NCBI GenBank assembly: GCA_902729315.2 | Contig: LR746272.1 | Span: 8,295,327 to 8,359,326 of the forward strand | Reading direction: 5' to 3' | Length of the DNA stretch: 64,000 bases | DNA from: Spirodela intermedia | Lineage: Eukaryota > Streptophyta > Magnoliopsida > Alismatales > Araceae | In this document: piece after piece, positions 24,601 through 36,700 of the stretch | How the letters are laid out: the number at the start of each line of letters is the position of its first letter | Position numbering within the stretch: the first letter of the stretch is position 1 | The notes under the pieces: model-generated | Database searches by the model: none | The model's input: the letters and a program-made list of their open reading frames with translations, nothing else | Told to the model about the DNA's origin: nothing | Position numbers and translations under genes: made by a program

Positions 24601-26786
24601 CGATTACCTATTCCCAAGTTACATGCAGTTATTGTGAATTAAACTGGTTAGCAGGCAATATGTTTCAAATGGAGAACGAAAATAAACATAGTCATTTGCA
24701 TTCAATTGGAAGCCTTCCCCTACCTCGACGACAAGACCTATCCACCTCCTCACTCACTCTTTCTTCATCTGAGACTGTTGGAAACAGGGCTCTTTTCTAT
24801 AACCAAAATTTATTGCTAGGATGATGCTCTCAGAAGATCATTATGTACGCTCTTCGAGTTCTTCTTCTTAAGGATTTTAGATTTTTCATGTAAAAACATA
24901 CGGACAAAATAACACTTTCAAAGTGCCACGTTCAGAACAAAGAAACGGAATTCGTTGGACTGAACAGCATGACATGGTTACTGATGAAAAAAATGCATCC
25001 TTCACAGATCAAAACTTTGTGTTGAATAGCCCATTGGTCTCAAAAAGAAAAAAATAATTCATACAACGCAAAATTTGAAATGGAACCCATAGAAATGCAA
25101 TAGATAAAGATATGGTGACTCTAATATATAAAGATATGGAACCCATGCTCAGGCGGCTATACCAAGAAACTTTAAGTTTCCAGAAAGATGACCATACATT
25201 TGTCAAAAGAACTACGAACCTTCCCAATAGAAATGCATCCCAGACATACGAGTCCACAGTGGCTGAAAAGCAGCCAGATAAGGAAGCCCCACTTTTGACC
25301 TTCCTCTGGAAGCTGCATCCATCAGAAGCGTAAAGCGATTGAGTGCAGTCTAACAATGCATCTGAGATCTGATTTAACCTTTATGTGAAAAGAGACTTAC
25401 ACAGCGTCTAGCACTAGCGAACCATAACGTACCAATAACTGTCCAAACCCAAAGAAATGGGTAAAGGAGGAGGACGAGAACCGAAAGCACAGCGATCCTT
25501 CCACAGAATCGAACATATCGTTGCTGCCAACCAAGATCCCTAGAACCGGATTTTCATCAAAGGGGAAGCTGTTGATTGCCAATCATTTTGTATAAAAATA
25601 AAGATGTGTACATTAGCGCTGATACACCTTTCTGCATTATCGAACCATTCCGAAACGGGTGTGACATTCTATTTTGAAATGTTCTATTGGCTTTTCTAAG
25701 GCCCAGAACTGTGGTAACTATAGCACAATGAGATCAATGCTAGGATTGCCATCTATCTGAATCAGTATGTTCCGTTGAATCCTTGAGGGCTGCAAAATCA
25801 TATTGCTAATTTTTTTTAAAGGATCCATAAGCAAGTGATACCGAGTTGGGTACGATTCTCATTAGATGCATCTGTATGATCAAGGAAACTAATATACTTG
25901 ACATTTCCCTGGTCATTCAGTTTCAGCGATATCAGATGGTTATGCTAGAGGAACGTGGTGGCAAAGTTTCAACTTGTCGGATACAGCTGACAACAGATGA
26001 AGCGAGAAGCAATATTTTGCAAAGAAAATAATAGAAATAGGATATCGGATATCAGTACTTACAAGCCCATTCCTGCTGCAAGACCATTGTCAACAAACAT
26101 TAAGAGCCGAAAAATAAAGACTGTTGTATAGTCAACCTGAGATGAACAGATAAAAAAACCGTCACAATTCAAAAAAGTACGAATATCAATGAAAAGCTCA
26201 AATCAGATGTACCCCTGAAAATATACTGAACGAAGAGAAACTTACCACAATCCAGATGTGCAATGGATGCGTGCAGAGATGATAACGCTTCCAATTGATC
26301 GAAACAATGATTCTTAGGTGAATAGGTCAAGGAATTCAGAATACCAAGAGCAATCAAGTTAACGGTAAAACCTGAGCTCGCGACGAACGCGAATGACTAC
26401 GAAATTTTAGCGTGATACAGACAGTATTCGAGTTTTGGTGGGAGAAAGAATGCAAACGTCTGAGAACCTCTTTCGCTTTAGATATCTTGAGATTAAACTT
26501 AATTTTCTAAAAAAGTCATCGACATTGAAACTATCATGGTCCAGACAACCAGAAGGATACACGCTCGTCGCGAGCATAGACAGGAAGAACCCATCGTACC
26601 TGCCATAGTAGAAATATCGCCGATATATAAAGCACTCGAAAGAACCACAATAATATGAACAAATTAATCATACTCCCAAGTTTATAATCGTTTAGTTTCT
26701 CTTTTTTGTAGAGCGTCAGACAAATAACGGGAAATATGAACAAGGATCCCAACTCACCACTTGAAATCGACGCCTCTCATCGCCAT
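21672..26786 (-). CDS. SIS3: SIS3-type membrane RING-H2 E3 ubiquitin ligase, 378 aa
   Basis: Ten exons: 26786-26758, 26599-26561, 26312-26246, 26136-26063, 25539-25401, 25312-25220, 23240-23175, 22589-22473, 22379-22266, 22070-21672. All borders are GT-AG, phases agree, total 1137 nt. The start MAMRGVDFKW-YDGFFLSMLATSV and the membrane segments around 13-28, 47-62, 80-108 and 122-146 match Arabidopsis SIS3 (358 aa) closely. The RING-H2 finger has Cys 234, Cys 237, Cys 252, His 254, His 257, Cys 260, Cys 271 and Cys 274 (ECPICLEEF ... LPCAHNFHVEC ... KCPRC), so all eight zinc ligands are present. The C-terminus ends VVVDLSPSSHHLR. SIS3 is a ligase that promotes sugar response in seedlings. Intron 6 (25219-23241) is the longest and holds nothing recognisable. 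An Ala-rich stretch near residue 305 is the main length difference. The first two exons are tiny (29 and 39 nt). Confidence 0.95.
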
Positions 26787-27783
26787 TGAACAGGAACCAA
26801 CACTAGAACGCGGGTTCAATCCCAGCAAGGACATCCATTTCTCGAGATCCGACGCGAATAAGATCAAGGCCGTGCGGCGTCCCCCCGAGGCCTGGTGTCA
26901 TCGAAAAATCCAAGCCTCCTCCGCAAGCCGACAGATTGAAGCCGATTTCAACAAGGACCAAGGAGAAAATCGCGACGATAACAAAACAAGGCGAATCAAC
27001 TACAGAGTTGGAAAGGCGACTCAGATACAGCGAAGAACTGGAGAGAGAGAGAGAGAGAGAGAGTATCGGCGTTGTGCGCCGTTTAGGATCCAGGGTCTTA
27101 GCGGGCCGGGTTCACGATGTTGGGCCCTGTTTTGATGTTGATAAAAGCCAGGGCCCAAGAGACTCTCCCACCCCTGAATTGGGAGTATATAAACCCATTT
27201 GGACGCCACTCAGTCCATCCTGCTACCATGCCCACGCGACGAAGGGGAATCACCGGGCCGAGCCTCACCAAACCCGTCGAAAATGGCCCGGAAAGCTGAA
27301 TCCGGCCCGAACCCTCATGCCACAGAGAGAGACAGAGAGATAGAGGAGAGAGAGTGACGCCCGCCGTAGACCAGATTGGGGAATTGAACGGGCGAGATGG
27401 AGAGATGGAATCGGGCCGTGTTGACTGGGATCACCAAGGGCAATATCGTCATGATGACAGGTAAGGGCCCCACGTAGCTTAAACCTCGGGAAAAGTTAGA
27501 GAAGGAAAATGGAAAATTCCGCTGCCTTCCCTTCCTGCGGACTCCGACGGGAAGACTTAGTAGCCTCACGTCCCCTCCTCTACTTCTTCCAGTTCCACAC
27601 ACCAAGAAGGAGATGGCGAGGGACCGGAGCGTTTGCCTCACCTTGTGCTGTGGGAAATTCCCGGGCGTGGACTTTCGCGTCTGATATGGTCGATACGTTG
27701 ATCTCCGTCGCCGCGATCTGAATCTTGAGGGCGCGACCTCGGGCTCTGGGCGGCGGGAAGTGTTTCCTCGTTCGACCTGGGAC
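26787..27783. promoter_or_regulatory. Divergent promoter region between SIS3 and the A9-domain gene
   Basis: Head-to-head start codons are 997 bp apart. A (GA)n tract lies at 27041-27062. A good plus-strand TATA box, TATATAAA, lies at 27186-27193 and would place transcription start near 27220, about 560 bp before the plus-strand ATG. Further GA-rich sequence lies at 27321-27352. GGGCCC/GGCCC motifs recur (27122, 27151, 27465). No coding exon seen. Confidence 0.5.
27186..27193 (+). promoter_or_regulatory. Candidate TATA box for the A9-domain gene
   Basis: TATATAAA in a GC-rich setting, correctly oriented for the plus-strand gene. The leader would be about 560 nt and may contain an intron. Confidence 0.45.
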
Positions 27784-30700
27784 ATGGGAGCTTATGACTC
27801 GAACAAAAATAAGGAGATTTCCTACGGCAGGGAGGTCCGTTCTCCGTGGAGCGGAGCTGGGGATGGAGTCGGGAACCTGACGGAGAGGATTGGGAGCATG
27901 GGGATCGGCGATTCCCCAATGGATGGTTTAATTCAGGTCATAAGGGCGGTGGAGGACGCCGAGAATCAAATCAAGCAACAGGTAAGACTATCTCAATCCT
28001 GATGCGTAGCTTCCGTCTGGTGTATGTTTCAATTCTGCTGTAATATTTCCTCGGGCACTCATGAACCCTTGACCGTTTGAAGGAGCTTTTTGGTTGTCGC
28101 TATGTGTGAGAAATTTAGACGATAAATGTGAGCCAGAATCGTAATGCTGCCATAACTTGTCTTTTTTTTAGCCCTGAAGAAAAGATTAGCATCTTAGGTT
28201 TGTTATATAAAACGACCGAGTTTGCAGATGTAGTTGGTGCACAGGTCATGGTACTTATTGGAAGAAAGTAGGCATTAGAGGTCTGAAAGGCTGGTGTGAC
28301 TCAGCAGAGACTGTCGTGTAATTTGAGGTAGTTCAATCACAATGACGCATTCGTACCTCTGATGTGAAAAATTGAAACGTTCACATTCTTTGGTTCTTAG
28401 ATTGATCAGATTGAGGACTAGAGAAGATGCACCAGAAAAAAACCATTTTATGGCATACATGACTGTTTCTATTTTGAAATTGAGGTGAATGCCATTGGCC
28501 GGATTAAACCTGGGTTCGTGGCAGGAGGATGGTGGCATCTAACGCTCAGTCGAAGTTATGAAGATAAGGCGTAGGACATATAGTTTAGTCAGGATGAAGC
28601 ACGGAATTACAGTGGGTTTTCTTTTTCGTGAAAAGCTAGGAGCTACCGTCAATTTTGGTAACATGGAGAGAGATGATGCATCTGTATACTCAATGTGTGT
28701 GTACAAATACATGAATGTTGATTCCTTTGAATGATTTTGAAATAGTTTTAAACTTATATGATGCTCTGTACAGGTTATAATCGATAACTTTTACTCTATT
28801 GATTGAAAACTCCTGTAACGGCAAAATAGTACAATAACCTTGTTTCCTATCCTTCAGTGGCTATCCAAGTAGATCCATTCTTTCACTATGAAGACTGAAA
28901 GCAGATGGACGAAATTTGAATTTACTGTCATAACAAGTGCAAAGACTGAAATCTATCACTGCAGACTAAGTTAAAAAGCGAACAGCTTGAGAAACACAAT
29001 ATGAAGAGCTTCATTTGATAATTCTGTCGTCAGGTTAAATGAGAATGTAGATGATGATTTTTTTTTAAACATTTTATATCATAAAATAGTGTCCGTCATT
29101 AGGCTTCAGAACATGATTATCTCTAGCTGCAACATGCCTGTCACTTACAGATTTTTCTGCCCCAAGATTAGTACACAATAGCATTTAGAAAGTCTTGGGT
29201 TACTACAACTAGAACAATATATAGGCTTAAATTTTTGTCCATCATGGATCCCTTGTCAGTTGAGTTTCTCATTGTAATGCTTGTTCTTGCATGTCTTGCC
29301 TTGTTGCGCCAATGCATCCTTTCTTTCATTTCCTGTTGTTGGTTCTTTTCTTTCCCTGTATTGTGTCTTGTCTACACATGTGTCCTTTCCCTGTTTTTTG
29401 GTGTTGTTTGGCTAGTGCCCTTGATTCTGTTAATGAGGTTTGAAATCCTGCAAAGTGTGAACATCATCTACCTCTATGAGTGTTGTTGGGGTTAGTCGTC
29501 GTAATAAATAAATGATCTATACATGACAAGTGCACCATTACAATTCGATTTTCCTTGTAGTGCTGCTTGTTGTCGCCTCTTTTGCTTGGGGTTGTGCATG
29601 CAACTCTCCTTTAGTCTTCTTTCCTTGTTTCTGCTCCTTCTATTTGTCCAGGTGCTTCCTTCCGACCTCGTCTTGCTGTGAGTCCTCTACATATTCCTCA
29701 TCAACCTTGCAAGATGGAAAAACACGCCCCTCTGTTCTTCTCTCAATTATTGCAGTGATTACTCTTCGTCCTTCGGAGATTTCTCCTATTGCTGGTGATG
29801 GTTATTTGTTGCGCCATCTTACGTACATCTGTCCCCCTTTTTCAAAGTTTGTAGATGCTACGGGGTGCTATCAGTAGCTCCTTCAGAGACCGATATTCCC
29901 TGTATGACTCATTTAAAAGATCTTGATTAGCTGAGCAGTCGGTAGGGCGTTGCCTTCTTGATATTGTTGTTCAATACGTTGAATGTCTTGAACCCGTGCT
30001 ATTATTTGATTCCACCATTTCCTGAGTCTCCATTGGTGGCATTTGTTTTATAGCACCATTTGAACCAAGACCTTTGAGTCAAATTCAACCCATATTTGCA
30101 TAAGGTTGAGCCGCTTACATAGGATGAGGCCATCTGCTGGCGCGTTGCACTCAACCTCCATGTTAGTGCCATAATTATAACTTTCGAAAATGCTAAAATG
30201 ATATGTCCATTGCTATCACAGATGATTCCACCTCCACCCGCTTAACCTAGATTGCCTCGTGAGGCCCCATCTATGTTTAATTTCACTTGATGCATGGGTG
30301 GAGGGGTCCATTTTATAAGTTGGTATGATCCATGATTCTGAATTTTCCCCACAACCAAGCCCCAACCAGCTAGTAGTGTCGCTTCATCCCTAGTTGTAAG
30401 TCTACAGGGCAGAACTACTGAATCTAATCCAGCCACCCACAATTTACATCTATGGGTGATGAAAGCAGGCTGGTACTCTTTTCCGGCCATCTTTACTAGA
30501 TTTCTCCCTTTCTATATTTCCCATGGCATGCAGCCGAATGTCGTTCTCCTATTATTTTTGCCTTCAGTTCTCTCATTTTCTTCTTAAGAAAAACTCACTC
30601 CATTCTCGAAATGTTCTTGACCCCTGTCTAGTTAAGTCTACTTGCATAGGAACCAAAACCAGCACACAACCACCCATTCGATCTCAAAGAACAAGTGATC

Positions 30701-33700
30701 TAAAGTCTCAACTTGCGGATTGGTTGGGCAACAGCAACATTTTGAAGGTAATTGGACTCCTAACTGCCATAGATTTGCATCCATAGGTAGTGTGTCTTTC
30801 ATTAGCCTCCAGAGGAAGAATGATAACTTGGACGGAGTGGCTAATCCCAAATCGCCCTACCCCATGAATGTATAATTCTCCTCGTCCTAAGTTGATTCCA
30901 GGCTGATTTAATGGAAAATTGCCGTCTTTGGTTAGTGACCAGATAGATTAAACCTTTTCGTCAGAATCTGGATTTGCATCTCTGAAATTTCCTCAATAAT
31001 TTTACCATTCACTCTGAATCAAGCAAGAAAAGGTTTCCAATCTGATTGGAATAGCTGTCTCACCTGAAAATTTGGGTACTGTCCTTGGTAACCAGTGATA
31101 TCAGCTTGCAAGCCCGCTCCTGATCAGTTGTTCTACCACACGTTAAACCTCCCCTCTTTTATGTGCCATCTAATTCGGAGTTTCATGTCTATCTAGGCTG
31201 TTTGTAGCTTTCTTAACCTAGTAGGACCCTTAATGTTGTTACATGTGTTAGGCCAGGGTCCTTATTTTGCTTGAATAAGATTCGTCCATAATGAATCGCT
31301 ATTATGGATCCACCATGTCTTCTTCATCCTGCAAATCCTCATTTGCTCTCTTATGTTCCTTATGCCTAGACCTCCTTCGTCCACAGGGCAGCATGTGTCC
31401 TTCTATGAAACCCAATGCCTCTTCCTACAATCAAATGACCTTGTTCATAAAAAAATAGCCATGATTCTATCTAATCTATCAATAATCCATAGTGGGATGT
31501 CATAAACCGAAATCAAATGAATTGGCACGCTATTATGTACGTATTTAACTAGTGTAAGTCCTCTTCCAGGGCGTAGGAATTTAGCTTTCCAGCCATCTAC
31601 TTTGCCACTAATCTTTGATAGCAAATCTTCGAAATAATGTTGTTCTAAAATTCGCTTGTAAATTGGACATCGAAGGTATTTGAAAGGTAGTGATCCTTGT
31701 TGGAAATCGGTATAAATGCGCATTATCCTTGACCTTCTAGGACTAGCTTTTGATGCTGTAAAGAAACAGCTTTTGTGTGCACCAATATTCTGCCATGATA
31801 TCCCCTCATATTTCTGGAGAAAATTCATGAAATTTTTCATTTTTCCCACCATTTAGGAACATGATTCTGTCCTCAGCAAATAAACAATGAGAAATCTTTT
31901 GGCATCCCTTCTTGGTATAGAATGATTCTATAGTGCCCTTCAAATATAGTCTCTTAGTCCTCTACTAGGGCGGGGGAAAGTGGGTCTCCCTGTCGGAGGT
32001 CTCTGCTGGCTGTGGAGAAATCTGTCGAAGATCCATCTATGAGTAGGAAAAAATTGTTAAAACTAATACATGTCCTCACGAATCCTATCCATTATTCACA
32101 AAATCCAAATTTTCGTAGCACCTCAAGGAAGAAACTCCACTCCTGATGATCATATGCCTTCTCCATGTCTATTTTAATGATTAGATTGGACCCCCGGATC
32201 TTATAGTTTAATGATTGTGTCATTTCATGGACTACGGCAACATTCTCTTGTATGAGTCTTCCTTTCACGAAGGCTCATTGTTCCCTAGAGATCAACATTG
32301 GGAGTATTACACCCGATCTTTGATTCATCTTTTTCGCTATCACCTTGTAACATACGCTACATAGGCTGATAAGGCGAAAGTTAGTGAAAGATAAGGGAAC
32401 CTTCTTAGGGATTAAAGCAAGGAAGGATGCTGTCCAGGGTCTTTGTGAAGAACTCCCCCACTGCTGCACAAAGATCCTCCCCTACAATGTTCCAGCAAAC
32501 CATATAGAATCGGGCAGAGAATCTGTCTCGTCCAAGTGTGCTGTCACCTTTCATGCTAAACACTATTTGTTTAATCTCCTCATTATCAGGTGGAGCACAG
32601 AGAATGATTAAATTCCTGACTAATCAAGTGAGGTTCAATAGGTCATGGTTTGCGTCCACTGATTCTGACATTAAGAGTTCAGAAAATACTTTTTGCCCAC
32701 TCGTTTCATGTCTTCTATTTTTCCTCCAAATTCTTTTCGGATCTCCTCAAAATAGTTCACCCTTCTTCTGTCCTTAATGGCTGCATGGAAAAATTTTGAG
32801 TTTTGATCTCCCTCTTTTAACCAATGGATGATGACTTATTGCTTCTCGAGGATAGTTTAAATGGATCTGTGCGAGATTGTGGAATAACAAGTCTTATTGT
32901 AGACTTTAGGACGTGGCAATCTTGAATTTTAGAGCAACCATGGATTTATGAAGTTTGGATTCAGAAGTTGAATGCTTATTGGTGAATCTCAGATGTCAAT
33001 ATGCCCACGGAAAAAAAAACGGACACCTAGTTACTATGACCACCGAATTGCGTGAAAAATTCGTGGCAGTAGGTTTGACAACAGCACTATTAATTTGTGA
33101 ACAACCCACCACAGGACTGTGTCTATAGCTTGTCGTGAGAAATTGATCTTCAGTGTCTGCTAGGCTTCAGAAACTTCCAGAGACGTTTAAAGATGCCTTT
33201 CATCGCAGATGGGAAAATTCAAGAGTAATCCTCATGGAGTGTTATTTCAAACTTTTTGCAAGGAAAGGATTTGCATGCCTATTAATTAAGCCTTAGGATT
33301 CATTTTCCGTCCAATGTAGTTTTCTGTGTGGAAGTCTAGTTATGGCGCCTAATGAGAACATTGTAGTTCTTGATGCGAGTATCGAATGAGAGGCAAGCAT
33401 TGTGCGCACATTTGTGATATTAGTCATCTATTAATGAAGGTGTAAATTATTGATTCTATGTTTGGATAAGGTGAAAAATGTGGTTTTGTTGAGGGAGCAT
33501 ATGGTGAATTTGGATGCAGTGTTTCATGTGTTTGACTTCCTGGAATATAACCGAGAATTGAGCCAAATCTACTAACAAATGTGGAGCTTATGTAACAGCA
33601 TCATAGTCTGCTAGGAAATGTGGGGGTTAGGTAATGGCATACCATTTTTTGTCATTTATGTTGTTCCTGTTTATGAAGTCCTGTAGTGGGTGATGGCATC

Positions 33701-36700
33701 TCATCAAATTTGTAATTTGTATGGGGTTTTGAATTGCTTGTTGCTTCCACTGTTATTCTCCTTTTTTAGGAAATCCTTCTAATAGACTACATTCCTTCCT
33801 AGGGTTCAATCTATGCAACTCATGCTGATACTTGTTGGGGTACTCGATGTTACTAATTACATGATTTTTTGGCAAACTGTCTTGTCTTTATTTTTCAGAT
33901 CTCGTCTTTTCATATCTAGGTGTTCTTTTCTACGTTATTGATTTTTGTGACGTGTGTAGTCATCTGAGCAATTAGGGATCGCTAGAGGGTCGTATATCTC
34001 GGGACTCAAGTGAACAAACATAAAAGGTGCCTATCTTGTCACCTTAATGCGTGCAAACCCTTGTCTGTCACCTCGATCATTCTTTTATTCTAATTCAATT
34101 CGACTAAATATTGATATAAGTTCCTAATGAATCTATACATTCATAAAGCACTCACTTGACCATGAAAATGGTATAGATAAAAAAATAGTTTAATAAATAT
34201 CACATTATAAATTATTGGAAATGTGGAAAAGCTTACAGATTGGATGAGTCATGCTTTACTTTACCTTTGGGTATTGGCCTATTTTGATAAATTTTAACTA
34301 GGAAAATGTGAACTAGGATTATGAAGTTCTTAATCAGTGGTACAAGGATGTCTTCGTGATGGTATAAAATATGTTTCTCCAATAGTAAAACGATCACTTT
34401 GTATGGACTAGAGTTAGTTTGGGGCATTAGTATAACAGTGATATGGACCATGGTGCTTCAGAATCGCAAAGGTGTGTTTAATTCGGAGCCTTGATTTTCG
34501 CTGTCATGTTGATGTATAATAAATTAATTTACATTGATTTTAAAAGCTTCCTTTGCTGAATAGTCTCATTTTTGGATATCTTTTGGTGTATTAAGATGGG
34601 ACTGTATCCTTTGCATCTCCTCCGAGTAAAGGCATTTTGATCATGTTAACATCGTCTTGCTATGTTTTCTCAGCTGGAAGAGAATAACAAGCTGCGGGAT
34701 GAACTTAAGCAGAAGACATGTGAACTTGAGAAATATGTACGTTCCATTGATCCGTTTAATAATGTCCTGGGCTATTGCTTATCAATAATAGTATGAATCT
34801 CATAGGATTATTTATGATCTTTCTTGTTGTTAATGAGCAAAGTGGATCCATAGGCGTCCTTGGAACAGGGGAGAGAATAAGAAAAAAAAAACCCATTTAT
34901 TAAGATGTTCTTCTTGAAATTGAACTTAGATATTATGTAATTTGATTTTTTTTCATCTCGCTAATATCCATCGTATTGCATGGAAATAGGTTCAAGTTAT
35001 CTATTCAATTATTGTTATAACTTATTTAAAAATATCCATTCAGCAGCCTATCCTGGAGTTAATTTTTTGAATTATTGTTTGCAATCATGTCGAATTTTTG
35101 GGTTGATTGGCTTAGCCTTAATTTGTATCACATTGGATAGGTCAAGCGGATTCTGGGGAAGGCTATGCCCCTTTAACGAGAATAGCATCTATACGGCACC
35201 TCAGTCATCCTTGAACTTTTCTAAACATTTATTGTTGAACCAATGTTTAGGTGCATGGATTCTTACTTTTGAAACGCTATCTGTGTTTTGAATGAGTCCC
35301 TATTACCACATACTCGTGAATATCCTAAGAAAATGCATGTGGTAGTGCTTTTCAGGATTAACGAGCTCCTTGTACAAAGTTTTTGTACTAGACACTGTAG
35401 AAGATACGCTTAACTACAGCACACAGAAGACAAAATCAAATTATTCATAATTACAAAAAGTTCTCATACCCTTTAAACATGTAGGGTTTGACTTCAAAGA
35501 TAGTTATGTTGATGTCTCACTAAATAGCCCAAAGAATCTAGAGCAACTTAATTTTCCATCTCCTTTGGATGCTCAAAATTGATTGTACCTTCATGGTTAT
35601 TGCTTCTTCCGTCCTGGATGCTGCCAGCATATCCCGTATACCGTGGCTTTACATTAATTAAATCTCACGGGAGAAATAACATCCTGAAAGAAATGTTCCA
35701 AGCTTTCCTCTTCCTGTCCTCAAAAGCGGCATGCAATGTAATGGTATTCACAAATAGAGCTAGCCTATCTCATGTAATAACCTCTCAACAGGAGCCTCCA
35801 TTTTTTTTTCTGCTCCTTCGGTGGGGATGGGAGTTTCCTGACTTCAGAGGATACCAGATGCCTAGTGTCTCTGACTGCAATGGTTTGATATGCTGACTTC
35901 ACTTACAATCTTCATCCTTTCACCCATTTCCATCTTCATTCGCCTGCTGTACACATAGATGGTATCTTTCTTGCGTTACAATCTTGATAGGTCTTCCAGT
36001 CACCAAATCCCTCCTTGCCTGAGATTTCTTCCACCACTGTCCTACTGCCTCAATATCAAGGGCCTTTGCAGCAGTAATACGAGAGTCTTATGCTTGATGA
36101 ATTTTTTTTTTCACTGAAAGCTATGTTCTCACCCAAGTTTTCTTTCGAGAATAGTGATTGCCAATGGTCTCTATCGGCAATCATCCCATTTACGATGATT
36201 GCCAATTGTCCCTACCGGCAACCATCTTTGGTGCATAGGATCTGTCTCTCTCTATACACTGGAAATGTTGCCTGTAATAGCAAGTAATTTGTCCTAGATC
36301 GTAGTAGTAGTTATGAAAACCACCACAGATCATGGCCTTCCATCCCTGGTTTGAAATTTTCATCGATACTGGCTGTTCCAAGTTATAATCCCTAGTGCTG
36401 ATCCCCAGATCTCTGTTGTCTTTTTGCTTACATATTGTTCCCCACGTGTTGTTCTCTACTTCTGTGACTATTCTCACACCTAAAAGGCTACCCTCTATAG
36501 CTTCAAATCTCTTTGATACCGTCTTGGGTGTTCTGAATAAGGATAAATAATGGATCAACAGGTTCGACAGCATTGTCTTACAAGGAGCAAGCTCCCATTT
36601 ATTAGACAAGAACTTAAATTTTCAACCTGCCATCCGCCTTTCCCAACTCTGCAATATCTTTTCGTCCTACGATGCAATATTCATGTTGCAAAGTTCTTTT

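Noticed and set aside
29235-29495. 86-codon hydrophobic plus-strand frame resembling a membrane protein
   Set aside because: Lies in T-rich intron DNA beside the LINE tail; Leu/Phe/Cys excess is what T-rich DNA encodes, and there are no splice partners.
29935-30010. tRNA-like text (GATTAGCTGAGCAGTCGGTA)
   Set aside because: No acceptor-stem pairing or T-loop; on the other strand it codes the end of the LINE RNase H region.
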